Shown: positions 42,487 to 53,034 of the stretch, piece by piece
Position numbering within the stretch: the first letter of the stretch is position 1
How the letters are laid out: every line of letters starts with the position of its first letter
From: Photobacterium indicum
GTDB taxonomy: Bacteria; Pseudomonadota; Gammaproteobacteria; Enterobacterales; Vibrionaceae
Length of the DNA stretch: 64,000 bases
Direction of reading: 5' to 3'
NCBI RefSeq assembly: GCF_003026215.1
Contig: NZ_PYOC01000017.1
Span: 33,076-97,075 of the forward strand
Notes under the pieces: model-generated
Database searches by the model: none
The model's input: only the letters and a program-made list of their open reading frames with translations
Told to the model about the DNA's origin: nothing
Position numbers and translations under genes: made by a program

Positions 42487-42969
42487 ATGTTAAGTAAATT
42501 TGAGCAAGTTCAACAACAGTGGGGCGGTACGAGTGATGTTATCGATCACTGGCTGGTGTCCCGGCAGCAATTACTGATCGACTACTGTAAATTGGCCGGT
42601 CTCCCCCCTTTCGAAAGCAATACACGCCAGCTACCTACCTCTACACAGTTACAACTCTTTTGCCAACAAGTTGTCGATTATATTTCAGCAGGTCATTTCA
42701 AAATCTACGATATGGTCATGGAAAAGTGGAATACGGCAGGATATTCACCGACAGAAGATATTTCACGGCTTTACGCGAGCATCACTCAGACAACCGATCC
42801 GATTCTTAATTTCACCGATCGTTATAGCGATATCGCCGAAGAAAGTACGCTGACAGATTTAGACCAAGACCTATCTTCAATTGGTGAATTGCTAGAACTT
42901 CGATTTGGTCTTGAAGATAGCCTAATTGAGTTAATTAGCGAAAGCTTAGCGTGCCCACCAGGCGCTTAA
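42487..42969 (+). CDS. rsd: Regulator of sigma D (anti-sigma-70 factor)
   Basis: 160 aa from the ATG at 42487, 7 bases after GAGGG; upstream in-frame ATGs at 42460 and 42481 are less well placed. It is a helical Rsd/AlgQ family protein with VDYISAGHFKIYDMVMEKW and LSSIGELLELRFGLEDSLIEL. It sequesters sigma-70 in stationary phase. Adjacent to nudC as in E. coli. Confidence 0.92.
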   Translation: MLSKFEQVQQQWGGTSDVIDHWLVSRQQLLIDYCKLAGLPPFESNTRQLPTSTQLQLFCQQVVDYISAGHFKIYDMVMEKWNTAGYSPTEDISRLYASITQTTDPILNFTDRYSDIAEESTLTDLDQDLSSIGELLELRFGLEDSLIELISESLACPPGA

Positions 42970-43240
42970 TCAAACTCTGCTCTAACAACTAAACACTAAG
43001 AAGCAGCTTATACGCTGTTTCTTGGCATGACTTTTTACCACCAGCACTCATTTCCCCTCTCGCTGAAACACTGTGTACACCACTCCCTCAAGCAATAATG
43101 ACTCTATTTATCAATTTGCAAAATTATACCAATTCCATTAATTATCTGGCCATTGAGAATACCAATGGGAGTCGAGTTCAAGGATAGTGTTTGATAGAAG
43201 AGTGGTTCTCTTTTGAAATCGCTAGACACGGCCAAAAACA
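42970..43240. other. Non-coding gap between rsd and the rpoC terminator
   Basis: No gene seen. It contains the second copy of the 21-base dispersed repeat (43124-43144), followed by sequence that includes a short inverted similarity (ATACCAAT near 43158). The E. coli thi genes that lie here are absent. Confidence 0.5.
43124..43144. repeat. Second copy of the 21-base dispersed repeat
   Basis: Identical over 21 bases to 5538-5558, including the TTATACCA start shared with the IS630-like relic ends. Confidence 0.6.
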
Positions 43241-43269
43241 AAAAAGGCACCCCGAAGGATGCCTTTTTT
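43241..43269 (-). terminator. Terminator of the rplJL-rpoBC operon
   Basis: AAAAAGGCA-type arms (43241-43249 and 43261-43269) around CCCCGAAGGAT-like loop; T-runs on both sides. Confidence 0.85.
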
Positions 43270-43291
43270 AGCTAACACTAAACAACAATAA

Positions 43292-46200
43292 TTAATCGTC
43301 GCTTAGGCCTGCGTTAAGTAGTGCAGCTAGGTCTTGAGATGCTTGTTCTGCATCAACCTGAGGTGCTACTGGCTCTAACTCAGCATTACGTTCGTTCTGA
43401 CGACGCTGGTGGTAAGAGAAACCTGTACCCGCTGGAATTAGACGACCAACGATTACGTTTTCTTTCAGACCACGTAACTCATCACGTTTACCAGAAACAG
43501 CAGCTTCTGTAAGTACGCGAGTTGTTTCCTGGAACGACGCAGCAGAGATGAACGACTCAGTTGCAAGCGATGCTTTCGTGATACCTAATAGGTCACGGCT
43601 GAATGTTACGATTTCTTTACCATCAGCTTCTAGCTGACGGTTCGCAATATTCACACGAGAGAACTCAACCTGTTCACCAGGTAGGAATTCTGAATCACCA
43701 GCTTTAACGATAGTAACCTTACGTAGCATCTGACGAATGATAGTCTCAATGTGCTTATCATTAATCTTAACGCCTTGTAGACGGTATACTTCCTGAACCT
43801 CGTTTACGATGTACTCAGCAACTGCGTGGACACCACGTAGACGCAAGATATCGTGCGGAGCTTCTGGACCATCTGCGATTACATCGCCACATTCAACTTT
43901 TTCGCCTTCGAATACGTTAAGTTGACGCCACTTGTGGATCATCTCTTCGTATGGTTGACCTTCACTTGGAGTGATGATCAAACGACGCTTACCTTTAGTT
44001 TCTTTACCGAAAGAAACAGCACCTGTGATTTCCGCTAGGATTGCAGGCTCTTTAGGCTTACGTGCTTCGAATAAGTCAGCAACTCGTGGTAGACCACCCG
44101 TGATATCTCGAGTACCGCCTGATTCCTGAGGAATACGCGATAAGATGTCACCGATGCCAACAAGAGCGCTATCTTCAAGTTGAACAATCGCCTTACCAGG
44201 TAGGAAGTATTGAGCTGGCATTTCAGTACCAGGGATCATTACATCGTTACCTTTGTCGTCAACTAGCTTAACCGTTGGACGCATATCTTTACCGGCACTA
44301 GTACGCTCTGCAGCATCTAGAATAACGATAGAAGACAGACCTGTTAGCTCATCAGTTTGACGAGAAACAGTTACACCATCGATAAAGTCAACGAACTGAA
44401 CACGACCAGCCACTTCAGTGATGATTGGCATTGTGTGCGGGTCCCAGTTAGCTACAGTATCACCCTGTACAACTGAATCGCCGTCACCTTTGCTCAAAAT
44501 CGAACCGTAAGGAAGCTTGTAGCTTTCTTTAGTACGACCGAATTCATCAATGATGGTCATTACTGACGCACGAGAAGTAATTACTAGCTTGCTTTCGCTG
44601 TTAGTAACGAACTTCGCATTGTGAAGACGCATTGAACCAGTGCTCTTAACCTGGATGTTGTTTTCTGCTGCTGCACGAGATGCCGCACCACCGATGTGGA
44701 ACGTACGCATCGTTAGCTGTGTACCTGGTTCACCGATTGACTGTGCAGCGACAACGCCAACTGCTTCACCAGTATTAATCAAGTGACCACGCGCTAGATC
44801 GCGACCGTAACAGAACTTACAACAACCGAAGTCATTCTCACACGTTACTACTGAACGTACTTTAACTTGGTCAACTGAGTTGTCTTCCAGGATGTCACAC
44901 CACTTCTCATCAAGAAGCGTGTTACGTGGAGCAAGAACTTCATCAGTACCAGGCTTAAGAACATCTTCAGCAACAACACGACCAAGAACTCGATCACCAA
45001 GTTGCTCTTTAACATCACCACCCTCGATAAGAGGAGTCATGGTGATACCAGCGTGCGTACCACAATCATCAGCAGTGATTACAACATCTTGTGCAACATC
45101 TACTAGACGACGTGTTAGGTAACCGGAGTTAGCAGTCTTAAGTGCCGTATCCGCAAGACCCTTACGAGCACCGTGAGTAGAGATGAAGTACTGTAGTACG
45201 TTCAGACCTTCACGGAAGTTCGCTGTGATCGGTGTTTCGATGATTGAGCCATCTGGCTTAGCCATCAAACCACGCATACCTGCTAGCTGACGAATCTGTG
45301 CTGCAGAACCACGAGCACCAGAATCGGCCATCATGTATACGCTGTTAAACGATTTCTGCTGCTCTTCTTTACCGTCACGGTTAATAACAGTATCGAAAGA
45401 CAAGTTATCCATCATCGCTTTAGCAACTTGCTCATTGGCAGTTGCCCAGATATCGATAACTTTGTTGTAACGTTCGCCGGCAGTTACAAGACCAGATTGG
45501 AACTGCTCTTGAATTTCTGCAACTTCTGCTTCCGCTTCTGCAATCTTGGTGTACTTAGCGTCAGGGATCAACATGTCGTCGATACCAACAGAAACACCAG
45601 AAAGTGCTGCGTATGCAAAACCTGTGTACATAATTTGGTCAGCAAAGACTACTGTCTCTTTCATGCCCAATTTACGGTAACACGTGTTCAATAGGGTAGA
45701 GATTTGCTTCTTACCTAGTGCTTCAGTGTTTACAAGGCTGTACGGAAGACCTTTAGGAACGATCTGCCATAAAATTGCACGACCAACAGTTGTATCTACT
45801 AGCGCTGTTTCTGAAGACAAGTTGCCTTGCTCATCATAAGCGTGCTCAGTAATACGAACTTTAACGCGAGCATGTAGCTCTGCATTCTTAGTACGGTAAG
45901 CTTTCTCTGCTTCTGCAGGTCCAGCTAGGTACATGCCTTCACCCTTCGCGTTGATTTTCTCACGCGTCATGTAGTAAAGACCCAATACAACATCCTGAGA
46001 AGGTACGATGATAGGATCACCGGACGCTGGAGATAGGATGTTATTGGTAGACATCATTAGTGCACGAGCTTCAAGCTGTGCTTCCAGAGTTAGAGGTACG
46101 TGTACCGCCATCTGGTCACCATCGAAGTCGGCGTTATATGCCGCACACACTAGTGGGTGAAGCTGAATCGCTTTACCTTCGATTAGTACTGGTTCAAATG

Positions 46201-47506
46201 CCTGAATACCCAAACGGTGCAATGTTGGTGCACGGTTTAGCATTACTGGGTGTTCGCGAATAACTTCGTCTAGAATATCCCAAACAACAGCTTCTTCACG
46301 CTCAACCATCTTCTTAGCAGCTTTGATTGTAGTCGCAAGACCACGAGCTTCTAGCTTACCGTAGATGAATGGTTTAAATAGCTCTAGTGCCATCTTCTTA
46401 GGAAGACCACACTGATGCAAACGCAGGTATGGACCTACGGTGATAACAGAACGACCAGAGTAGTCAACACGCTTACCAAGAAGGTTCTGACGGAAACGAC
46501 CCTGCTTACCTTTGATCATATCAGCCAAAGATTTCAGAGGACGCTTGTTAGAGCCAGTGATAGCGCGGCCACGACGACCATTATCAAGCAATGCATCAAC
46601 AGATTCCTGAAGCATACGCTTTTCGTTACGTACGATAATATCAGGTGCTGCTAGATCCAGTAGACGCTTAAGACGGTTGTTACGGTTAATTACGCGACGG
46701 TACAGATCATTCAGATCTGAAGTAGCGAAACGACCACCATCTAGCGGTACCAACGGACGTAGATCCGGCGGTAGAACTGGTAGTACAGACAGGATCATCC
46801 ACTCTGGATTGTTTCCTGAAAGTAAAAATGCTTCTACAAGCTTAAGACGCTTGGTTAGTTTTTTACGCTTGGTTTCAGAATTAGTTTCTTCTAATTCTTC
46901 ACGCATAAGATCGATTTCAGCATTTAGGTCCATATTGGCCAATAGTGCTTTAACCGCTTCTGCGCCCATCTTAGCGTCAAATTCGTCGCCCCACTCTTCA
47001 AGTGCATCCAAGTACTGCTCTTCTGAAAGCAGTTGGCTACGCTCAAGGTTGGTCATGCCTGGTTCAATTACTACGTAAGATTCGAAGTAAAGTACACGCT
47101 CGATATCACGTAGAGGCATGTCCATTAACAGACCGATACGAGATGGCAGTGATTTTAAGAACCAGATGTGTGCAACTGGTGAAGCAAGCTCAATGTGACC
47201 CATACGCTCACGGCGTACTTTAGTCTGAGTAACTTCAACACCACATTTTTCACAAATAACACCACGGTGCTTTAGGCGTTTGTACTTGCCACAAAGACAT
47301 TCGTAGTCTTTTACCGGGCCAAAAATACGTGCACAGAAAAGACCGTCACGTTCAGGCTTAAAGGTACGGTAGTTGATGGTTTCTGGCTTTTTAACTTCAC
47401 CAAAAGACCATGAACGAATCATGTCAGGTGAAGCAAGACCGATTTTGATAGCATCAAATTCTTCGGTCTTATGTTGCGCTTTCAGAAACTTAAGTAAGTC
47501 TTTCAC
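43292..47506 (-). CDS. rpoC: RNA polymerase beta' subunit
   Basis: 1404 aa, normal length. Zinc site CLCGKYKRLKHRGVICEKCG near the start, the catalytic NADFDGDQ loop, the bridge-helix and trigger-loop region (LADTALKTANSGYLTRRLVD) and the second zinc site (CGTH.. CEND.. CCKFCYG). Co-transcribed with rpoB, 97 bases upstream. Confidence 0.99.
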   Translation of the reverse strand: MKDLLKFLKAQHKTEEFDAIKIGLASPDMIRSWSFGEVKKPETINYRTFKPERDGLFCARIFGPVKDYECLCGKYKRLKHRGVICEKCGVEVTQTKVRRERMGHIELASPVAHIWFLKSLPSRIGLLMDMPLRDIERVLYFESYVVIEPGMTNLERSQLLSEEQYLDALEEWGDEFDAKMGAEAVKALLANMDLNAEIDLMREELEETNSETKRKKLTKRLKLVEAFLLSGNNPEWMILSVLPVLPPDLRPLVPLDGGRFATSDLNDLYRRVINRNNRLKRLLDLAAPDIIVRNEKRMLQESVDALLDNGRRGRAITGSNKRPLKSLADMIKGKQGRFRQNLLGKRVDYSGRSVITVGPYLRLHQCGLPKKMALELFKPFIYGKLEARGLATTIKAAKKMVEREEAVVWDILDEVIREHPVMLNRAPTLHRLGIQAFEPVLIEGKAIQLHPLVCAAYNADFDGDQMAVHVPLTLEAQLEARALMMSTNNILSPASGDPIIVPSQDVVLGLYYMTREKINAKGEGMYLAGPAEAEKAYRTKNAELHARVKVRITEHAYDEQGNLSSETALVDTTVGRAILWQIVPKGLPYSLVNTEALGKKQISTLLNTCYRKLGMKETVVFADQIMYTGFAYAALSGVSVGIDDMLIPDAKYTKIAEAEAEVAEIQEQFQSGLVTAGERYNKVIDIWATANEQVAKAMMDNLSFDTVINRDGKEEQQKSFNSVYMMADSGARGSAAQIRQLAGMRGLMAKPDGSIIETPITANFREGLNVLQYFISTHGARKGLADTALKTANSGYLTRRLVDVAQDVVITADDCGTHAGITMTPLIEGGDVKEQLGDRVLGRVVAEDVLKPGTDEVLAPRNTLLDEKWCDILEDNSVDQVKVRSVVTCENDFGCCKFCYGRDLARGHLINTGEAVGVVAAQSIGEPGTQLTMRTFHIGGAASRAAAENNIQVKSTGSMRLHNAKFVTNSESKLVITSRASVMTIIDEFGRTKESYKLPYGSILSKGDGDSVVQGDTVANWDPHTMPIITEVAGRVQFVDFIDGVTVSRQTDELTGLSSIVILDAAERTSAGKDMRPTVKLVDDKGNDVMIPGTEMPAQYFLPGKAIVQLEDSALVGIGDILSRIPQESGGTRDITGGLPRVADLFEARKPKEPAILAEITGAVSFGKETKGKRRLIITPSEGQPYEEMIHKWRQLNVFEGEKVECGDVIADGPEAPHDILRLRGVHAVAEYIVNEVQEVYRLQGVKINDKHIETIIRQMLRKVTIVKAGDSEFLPGEQVEFSRVNIANRQLEADGKEIVTFSRDLLGITKASLATESFISAASFQETTRVLTEAAVSGKRDELRGLKENVIVGRLIPAGTGFSYHQRRQNERNAELEPVAPQVDAEQASQDLAALLNAGLSDD

Positions 47507-47603
47507 ATTCGGCTCCTGTGAGGAGTTGACCCATAAAGGCGCCAGTCTGCTGGCGCCTTCATATTCATACCGGAGTAACTAATAAAACTGGCATTGCCAA
47601 GTC

Positions 47604-50600
47604 TTATTCGTCTTCCAGCTCGATGTTGATACCCAACGAGCGGATTTCTTTCAACAATACGTTGAACGATTCCGGCATACCAGGTTCCATACGATGATCT
47701 CCGTCGACGATGTTTTTGTACATCTTCGTACGGCCGTTAACGTCATCCGACTTAACAGTTAGCATTTCTTGAAGAGTATATGCAGCACCGTATGCTTCAA
47801 GTGCCCACACTTCCATCTCACCGAAACGCTGACCACCGAACTGAGCTTTACCACCCAGCGGCTGCTGAGTAACAAGGCTGTAAGAACCGGTAGAACGGGC
47901 GTGCATCTTGTCATCAACCAAGTGGTTCAGTTTCAGCATGTACATGTAACCAACGGTTACAGGACGCTCAAACATATCACCGGTACGACCGTCAAACATC
48001 TTCAGCTGACCAGACTCTGGCAAGTCACCAAGCTTCAACAGCTCTTTAATAGATGCTTCTGGAGCACCATCAAATACTGGAGTTGCAATAGGTAGACCAT
48101 CACGTAAGTTCTGGATCAACGTATGTACTTGAGCATCAGATAAAGCAGCAATATCTACAGTCTGGCGAGTATCACCTAGATCGTAAACTTTCTGTAGGAA
48201 GTTACGGAACTTATGTAACTCCTGCTGTTGCTTCAACATCTCGTTAAGCTTGTCACCGATACCTTTCGCTGCAAGACCCATGTGAGTCTCCAGAATCTGG
48301 CCGATGTTCATACGAGATGGTACACCCAATGGGTTCAGTACGATTTCAACAGTCTGACCTTTTTCATCGTATGGCATGTCTTCAACAGGACAAATCTTAG
48401 AGATTACACCCTTGTTACCATGACGACCCGCCATCTTATCACCAGGTTGAATACGACGTTTAACAGCTAGGTAAACCTTAACAATCTTAAGGACACCAGG
48501 CGCTAAATCATCACCCTGAGTAATTTTACGACGCTTAGTTTCAAACTTCTTATCGAACTCAGCTTTTAACTCGTCATACTGTTCAGCTAGTTGTTCTAGT
48601 TGATTCTGTAGTGACTCATCATCAAGCGTAAGTGCGAATAGACGCTCGCGGTCCATTGAAGCAATTTTCTCTTCACTGTAGCCGATAGAAAGTAGAAGCG
48701 TACGAACACGAGCAAGAAGACCACCCTCAAGGATCTGGAATTCTTCTGTGATATCTTTCTTCGCTTCTTTAAGCTGCATCTCTTCAATTTCAAGAGCACG
48801 CTTATCTTTTTCTACGCCATCGCGAGTAAATACTTGAACATCGATGATCGTACCAGACACGCTGTTTGGTACACGTAAAGACGAATCTTTAACGTCAGAT
48901 GCTTTTTCACCGAAGATTGCACGTAGCAGTTTTTCTTCTGGAGTAAGCTGAGTTTCACCCTTAGGTGTCACTTTACCTACCAGAATGTCGCCACCTTTAA
49001 CTTCAGCGCCGATGTAAACGATACCTGATTCATCCAGCTTAGAAAGCGCAGCTTCACCCACATTCGGGATATCAGCAGTGATTTCTTCAGAACCTAGTTT
49101 CGTGTCACGCGCCACACAAGAAAGCTCTTGAATGTGGATTGTTGTCAAGCGATCTTGCTGTACAACACGCTCAGAAACTAAGATGGAATCCTCAAAGTTA
49201 TAACCATTCCAAGGCATGAACGCGATACGAATGTTCTGGCCAAGAGCAAGTTCACCCAGATCGGTCGAAGGACCATCTGCAAGCACGTCACCACGAGATA
49301 CTGGCTCACCTGGCATCACTGTCGGACGCTGGTTAATACAAGTATTCTGGTTAGAACGGGTGTACTTCGTTAGGTTATAAATATCGATACCAGCTTCGCC
49401 TGGTACTAGCTCGTCTTCGTTAACTTTAACAACGATACGAGAAGCATCTACAGACTGAACTTGACCGCCACGCTTAGCTACAGCTGTTACGCCGGAGTCA
49501 ACCGCTACAGAACGTTCAATACCTGTACCAACTAACGGCTTATCAGCACGTAATGTTGGAACAGCCTGACGTTGCATGTTTGCACCCATAAGCGCACGGT
49601 TAGCATCATCGTGCTCTAGGAACGGGATTAGGGATGCCGCCACAGATACAACCTGGTTGGTTGCAACGTCCATGTATTGAACGTGGTCGCGTGGGTGCAA
49701 ACCTGAATCGCCTTTCTGGCGAGCAGTGATTAGTTCATCGCTAAAGCTACCATCAGTTTCTAGCGCAGCATTCGCCTGAGCGATAACATACTGGCCTTCT
49801 TCGATAGCAGACAGGTAATCGATTTGGTCGGTAACTTTACCATCAACTACTTTACGGTATGGAGTTTCCAAGAAACCGTAAGAGTTACAACGCGCAAATA
49901 CAGATAGCGAGTTGATTAGACCGATGTTTGGACCTTCTGGCGTTTCGATAGGACATAGACGACCGTAGTGAGTCGCGTGTACATCTCGAACTTCAAAGCC
50001 AGCACGTTCACGAGTCAGACCACCTGGACCAAGCGCCGAAATACGACGTTTGTGAGTAACTTCTGATAGTGGGTTGTTCTGGTCCATAAACTGAGACAAT
50101 TGAGAAGAACCGAAGAACTCCTTAACTGCAGCAGAAATTGGCTTAGCATTGATCAGGTCTTGAGGCATGATTGCATCAAGATCGCCTAAACTTAGACGCT
50201 CTTTAACTGCACGCTCAACACGAACTAGACCAACACGGAACTGGTTCTCAGCCATTTCACCAACTGAACGGATACGACGGTTACCAAGGTGGTCGATATC
50301 ATCAACTTCACCACGGCCGTTACGGATCTCGATAAGCTTCTTCATCACTTCGATAATATCGCTGTGATCAAGAATGCCAGAGCCAGTTGTTTCTTCACGA
50401 AGAAGAGAGCTGTTAAACTTCATACGGCCAACAGCTGATAAGTCATAGCGATCTTCAGAGAAGAATAGGCTATTAAACAATTGCTCAGCTGCTTCACGTG
50501 TAGGTGGCTCACCAGGGCGCATCATACGGTAGATTTCTACTAACGCACTTAGACGGTCTGTTGTGCTATCAACACGTAGCGTCTCAGACATATATGGTCC

Positions 50601-51629
50601 GTAATCTAGATCGTTCGTAAATAGAACTTCAATAGATTTGTGACCAGCCTGAGAAAGCAATGCTAATGTTTCCAGGCTTAATTCCTGGTTAGCAGCTGCA
50701 ATTAGCTCGCCGGTTTCTTCATTCACGTAATCACGTGAAGAGATCTTACCCACGATGTATTCAACAGGTACTTCGATGTGATCAACGCCGTCTTTGCCTA
50801 ATTGGCGAATATGACGAGCAGTGATACGACGACCTTGTTCAACGTACACTTTACCGTTAGCTTCAATATCAAAGCTTGCAGTTTCACCACGAAGACGTTC
50901 AGGCACTAGTTCCATGACTAATGACTTACCTTGAACTTCGAAAGAAACTTTATCGAAGAACATATCAAGGATTTGTTCTGTGGTGTAATCAAGTGCACGT
51001 AAAATTACAGAAGCTGCTAGCTTACGACGACGGTCGATACGTACGAATACGTTATCCTTAGGATCAAATTCGAAATCCAACCATGAACCACGGTATGGGA
51101 TTACGCGTGCATTATAAAGCACTTTACCTGAGGAGTGGGTCTTACCCTTATCGCTGTCGAAGAAGACACCCGGGCTACGGTGCAGCTGGGATACGATAAC
51201 TCTCTCGGTACCGTTAATAACGAAAGTACCGTTATTTGTCATGAGCGGAATTTCGCCCATGTATACTTCTTGTTCTTTAATGTCTTTTACGGTGCCTGCT
51301 GGTGCGTCTTTGTCATACATGACAAGACGTAGCTTCACACGTAACGGTGCGGAGTAAGTTACGCCACGAATTTGACATTCTTTAACATCGAAGACCGGCT
51401 CACCGAGACGATAGCTAACGTATTGCAGCTCGGAATTGCCATTATAGCTCTGAATTGGAAAAACAGAACGAAAGGCAGCTTCTAGACCGTAATGCCCTTC
51501 TGGATCCTGCTCGATGAACTTTTGAAAAGAATCAAGCTGGATCGACAGCAAGTATGGAGCATCCAAAACGCGCGGACGCTTACCAAAATCCTTACGGATA
51601 CGCTTTTTCTCGGTATAAGAGTAAACCAT
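47604..51629 (-). CDS. rpoB: RNA polymerase beta subunit
   Basis: 1341 aa against 1342 in E. coli. The rifampicin region GSSQLSQFMDQNNPLSEVTHKRR carries the wild-type residues. The C-terminal clamp ends with LKEIRSLGINIELEDE. Downstream of rplL with an attenuator between them. Confidence 0.99.
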   Translation of the reverse strand: MVYSYTEKKRIRKDFGKRPRVLDAPYLLSIQLDSFQKFIEQDPEGHYGLEAAFRSVFPIQSYNGNSELQYVSYRLGEPVFDVKECQIRGVTYSAPLRVKLRLVMYDKDAPAGTVKDIKEQEVYMGEIPLMTNNGTFVINGTERVIVSQLHRSPGVFFDSDKGKTHSSGKVLYNARVIPYRGSWLDFEFDPKDNVFVRIDRRRKLAASVILRALDYTTEQILDMFFDKVSFEVQGKSLVMELVPERLRGETASFDIEANGKVYVEQGRRITARHIRQLGKDGVDHIEVPVEYIVGKISSRDYVNEETGELIAAANQELSLETLALLSQAGHKSIEVLFTNDLDYGPYMSETLRVDSTTDRLSALVEIYRMMRPGEPPTREAAEQLFNSLFFSEDRYDLSAVGRMKFNSSLLREETTGSGILDHSDIIEVMKKLIEIRNGRGEVDDIDHLGNRRIRSVGEMAENQFRVGLVRVERAVKERLSLGDLDAIMPQDLINAKPISAAVKEFFGSSQLSQFMDQNNPLSEVTHKRRISALGPGGLTRERAGFEVRDVHATHYGRLCPIETPEGPNIGLINSLSVFARCNSYGFLETPYRKVVDGKVTDQIDYLSAIEEGQYVIAQANAALETDGSFSDELITARQKGDSGLHPRDHVQYMDVATNQVVSVAASLIPFLEHDDANRALMGANMQRQAVPTLRADKPLVGTGIERSVAVDSGVTAVAKRGGQVQSVDASRIVVKVNEDELVPGEAGIDIYNLTKYTRSNQNTCINQRPTVMPGEPVSRGDVLADGPSTDLGELALGQNIRIAFMPWNGYNFEDSILVSERVVQQDRLTTIHIQELSCVARDTKLGSEEITADIPNVGEAALSKLDESGIVYIGAEVKGGDILVGKVTPKGETQLTPEEKLLRAIFGEKASDVKDSSLRVPNSVSGTIIDVQVFTRDGVEKDKRALEIEEMQLKEAKKDITEEFQILEGGLLARVRTLLLSIGYSEEKIASMDRERLFALTLDDESLQNQLEQLAEQYDELKAEFDKKFETKRRKITQGDDLAPGVLKIVKVYLAVKRRIQPGDKMAGRHGNKGVISKICPVEDMPYDEKGQTVEIVLNPLGVPSRMNIGQILETHMGLAAKGIGDKLNEMLKQQQELHKFRNFLQKVYDLGDTRQTVDIAALSDAQVHTLIQNLRDGLPIATPVFDGAPEASIKELLKLGDLPESGQLKMFDGRTGDMFERPVTVGYMYMLKLNHLVDDKMHARSTGSYSLVTQQPLGGKAQFGGQRFGEMEVWALEAYGAAYTLQEMLTVKSDDVNGRTKMYKNIVDGDHRMEPGMPESFNVLLKEIRSLGINIELEDE

Positions 51630-51789
51630 AGGTTCCTCAGATCGCTGATAAGTGATCCAAACTGTCCAACTAAGGGACAGTGACTAATAACACTGTTTAT
51701 TGTAGGAACAGTTTTGAAGAATCAAAAACTGTTTTTTGCACGAATAATGGTTACAAAACAATGTGAAAATTACCATTATCCTACAGCGC

Positions 51790-51820
51790 AAAAAGGCCGG
51801 AGGCAATTCAGCCTCCAGCC
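51790..51820 (-). terminator. rplL-rpoB attenuator hairpin
   Basis: On the minus strand GGCTGGAGGC (51820-51811) pairs with GCCTCCGGCC (51804-51795) and five T follow. A leaky terminator at this site is known in E. coli, where it keeps rpoBC below ribosomal protein levels. A further small hairpin (AGCCT/AGGCT) precedes it, and 51660-51735 holds AT-rich hairpins that could be RNase III targets. Confidence 0.8.
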
Positions 51821-51854
51821 ATTAGCCTTTTCAGGCTAAGAAATTAAGTAATAA

Positions 51855-52220
51855 TTACTTAATTTCAACAGAAGCGCCAACTTCTTCTAGCTGAGCTTTA
51901 AGAGCTTCAGCTTCAGCTTTGTCAACACCTTCTTTAAGAGGTGCTGGAGCGCCGTCAACTACTGCTTTAGCTTCTTTAAGGCCAAGACCAGTTGCGCCAC
52001 GTACAGCTTTGATAACTTGTACTTTCTGTGCGCCAACAGCTGTTAGGATAACGTCAAACTCAGTTTGCTCTTCAGCAGCTTCAGCAGAAGCACCGCCAGC
52101 AACTACTGCAGCAGCAGCAGTAACACCGAATTTTTCTTCCATAGCTTCGATAAGCTCAACAACTTGCATTACAGACATTTCTGCAACTGCGTCTAGGATT
52201 TGCTCGTTTGTGATAGACAT
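51855..52220 (-). CDS. rplL: Ribosomal protein L7/L12
   Basis: 121 aa from the ATG at 52220 (MSITNEQILDAVAEMSVM). An Ala-rich hinge (about 35-50) links the dimerisation domain to the C-terminal factor-binding domain EFDVILTAVGAQKVQVIKAVRGATGLGLKEAK, shown in part. Stalk protein recruiting EF-Tu, EF-G and other factors. Confidence 0.98.
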   Translation of the reverse strand: MSITNEQILDAVAEMSVMQVVELIEAMEEKFGVTAAAAVVAGGASAEAAEEQTEFDVILTAVGAQKVQVIKAVRGATGLGLKEAKAVVDGAPAPLKEGVDKAEAEALKAQLEEVGASVEIK

Positions 52221-52280
52221 AACAATTCTCTTTGAAATCAACAATTAATTTAATATAGCGTTCAGATAAAACAAGGACAA

Positions 52281-52775
52281 TTAAGCCGCTGCTTCTTCTT
52301 TCTGATCGCGTACAGCTGCGATAGTACGTACCAGCTTGCCAGCTGAAGCTTCTTTCATGCACATCATTAGGCGTGCAATAGCTTCGTCGTAAGTTGGTAG
52401 TGTCGCAAGAACTTCTGCGTCAACAACAGCGCCTTCGAATGCGGCTGCTTTGAACTCGAAATCTTTATTCTCTTTAGCGAAATCTTTAAAAAGACGCGCT
52501 GCAGCACCTGGGTGCTCATTAGAGAAACCGATTAGTGAAGGACCAACAAAAACGTCTTTTAGACATTCAAAATCAGTACCTTCAACTGCGCGGCGTGCTA
52601 GTGTGTTACGAACAACTTTCAGGTAAACGCCGTTTTCACGAGCTTGTTTACGAAGAGAAGTCATCGCACCAACTGCAACACCACGAGAGTCAGCAACAAC
52701 TGCAGACAGGGCACCATTGGCAGCTTCGTTGACTTCAGCAACAATTGCTTTTTTGTCTTGAAGATTTAATGCCAT
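52281..52775 (-). CDS. rplJ: Ribosomal protein L10
   Basis: 164 aa. MALNLQDKKAIVAEVNEAANGALSAV starts it. It anchors L7/L12 dimers on the ribosome, and as the L10-L12 complex represses its own leader (52776 onward). Start ATG with CAGGAG upstream. Confidence 0.98.
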   Translation of the reverse strand: MALNLQDKKAIVAEVNEAANGALSAVVADSRGVAVGAMTSLRKQARENGVYLKVVRNTLARRAVEGTDFECLKDVFVGPSLIGFSNEHPGAAARLFKDFAKENKDFEFKAAAFEGAVVDAEVLATLPTYDEAIARLMMCMKEASAGKLVRTIAAVRDQKEEAAA

Positions 52776-52999
52776 TGGATATAGCTCCTGGATTTTTTTT
52801 GCTGGGTTGCCCCAGTCATTACACCACTCACTGTCAGTATGACAGGAGAGACTTACGGCGCAGATCCAAGATAGATAAAATCAATCATGTTCTGGCACCG
52901 TCTACGTAGGTAAAGATTAAGTTTCGAAAAACACCTACGGTCTTTGACGAAGGCTAATTAACGAGTAATCAACCTCAGCCATGAATTTGTGAACGCCAA
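52776..52999 (-). ncRNA. L10 leader RNA (autoregulatory)
   Basis: Untranslated leader between the rplJ promoter and rplJ. It contains CGTAGGTG pairing with TACCTACG, then GGATCTGCGCCGTAAG and GAGTGGTGTAATGACTGGGG. These blocks match the L10(L12)4-binding leader of E. coli as I recall it. Controls rplJL and thereby the whole operon. Confidence 0.75.
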
Positions 53000-53027
53000 A
53001 TTATACACTAACCTGGCAGTTCTGCAA
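53000..53027 (-). promoter_or_regulatory. rplJL-rpoBC promoter
   Basis: Minus strand TTGCAG (53027-53022), 16 bases, TATAAT (53005-53000). Confidence 0.8.
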
Positions 53028-53034
53028 ATCAGTT

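Noticed and set aside
46677..47078. 133-aa open frame antisense to rpoC
   Set aside because: It lies wholly within rpoC, has no ribosome binding site or family motif, and its composition is that of a reverse-strand shadow.
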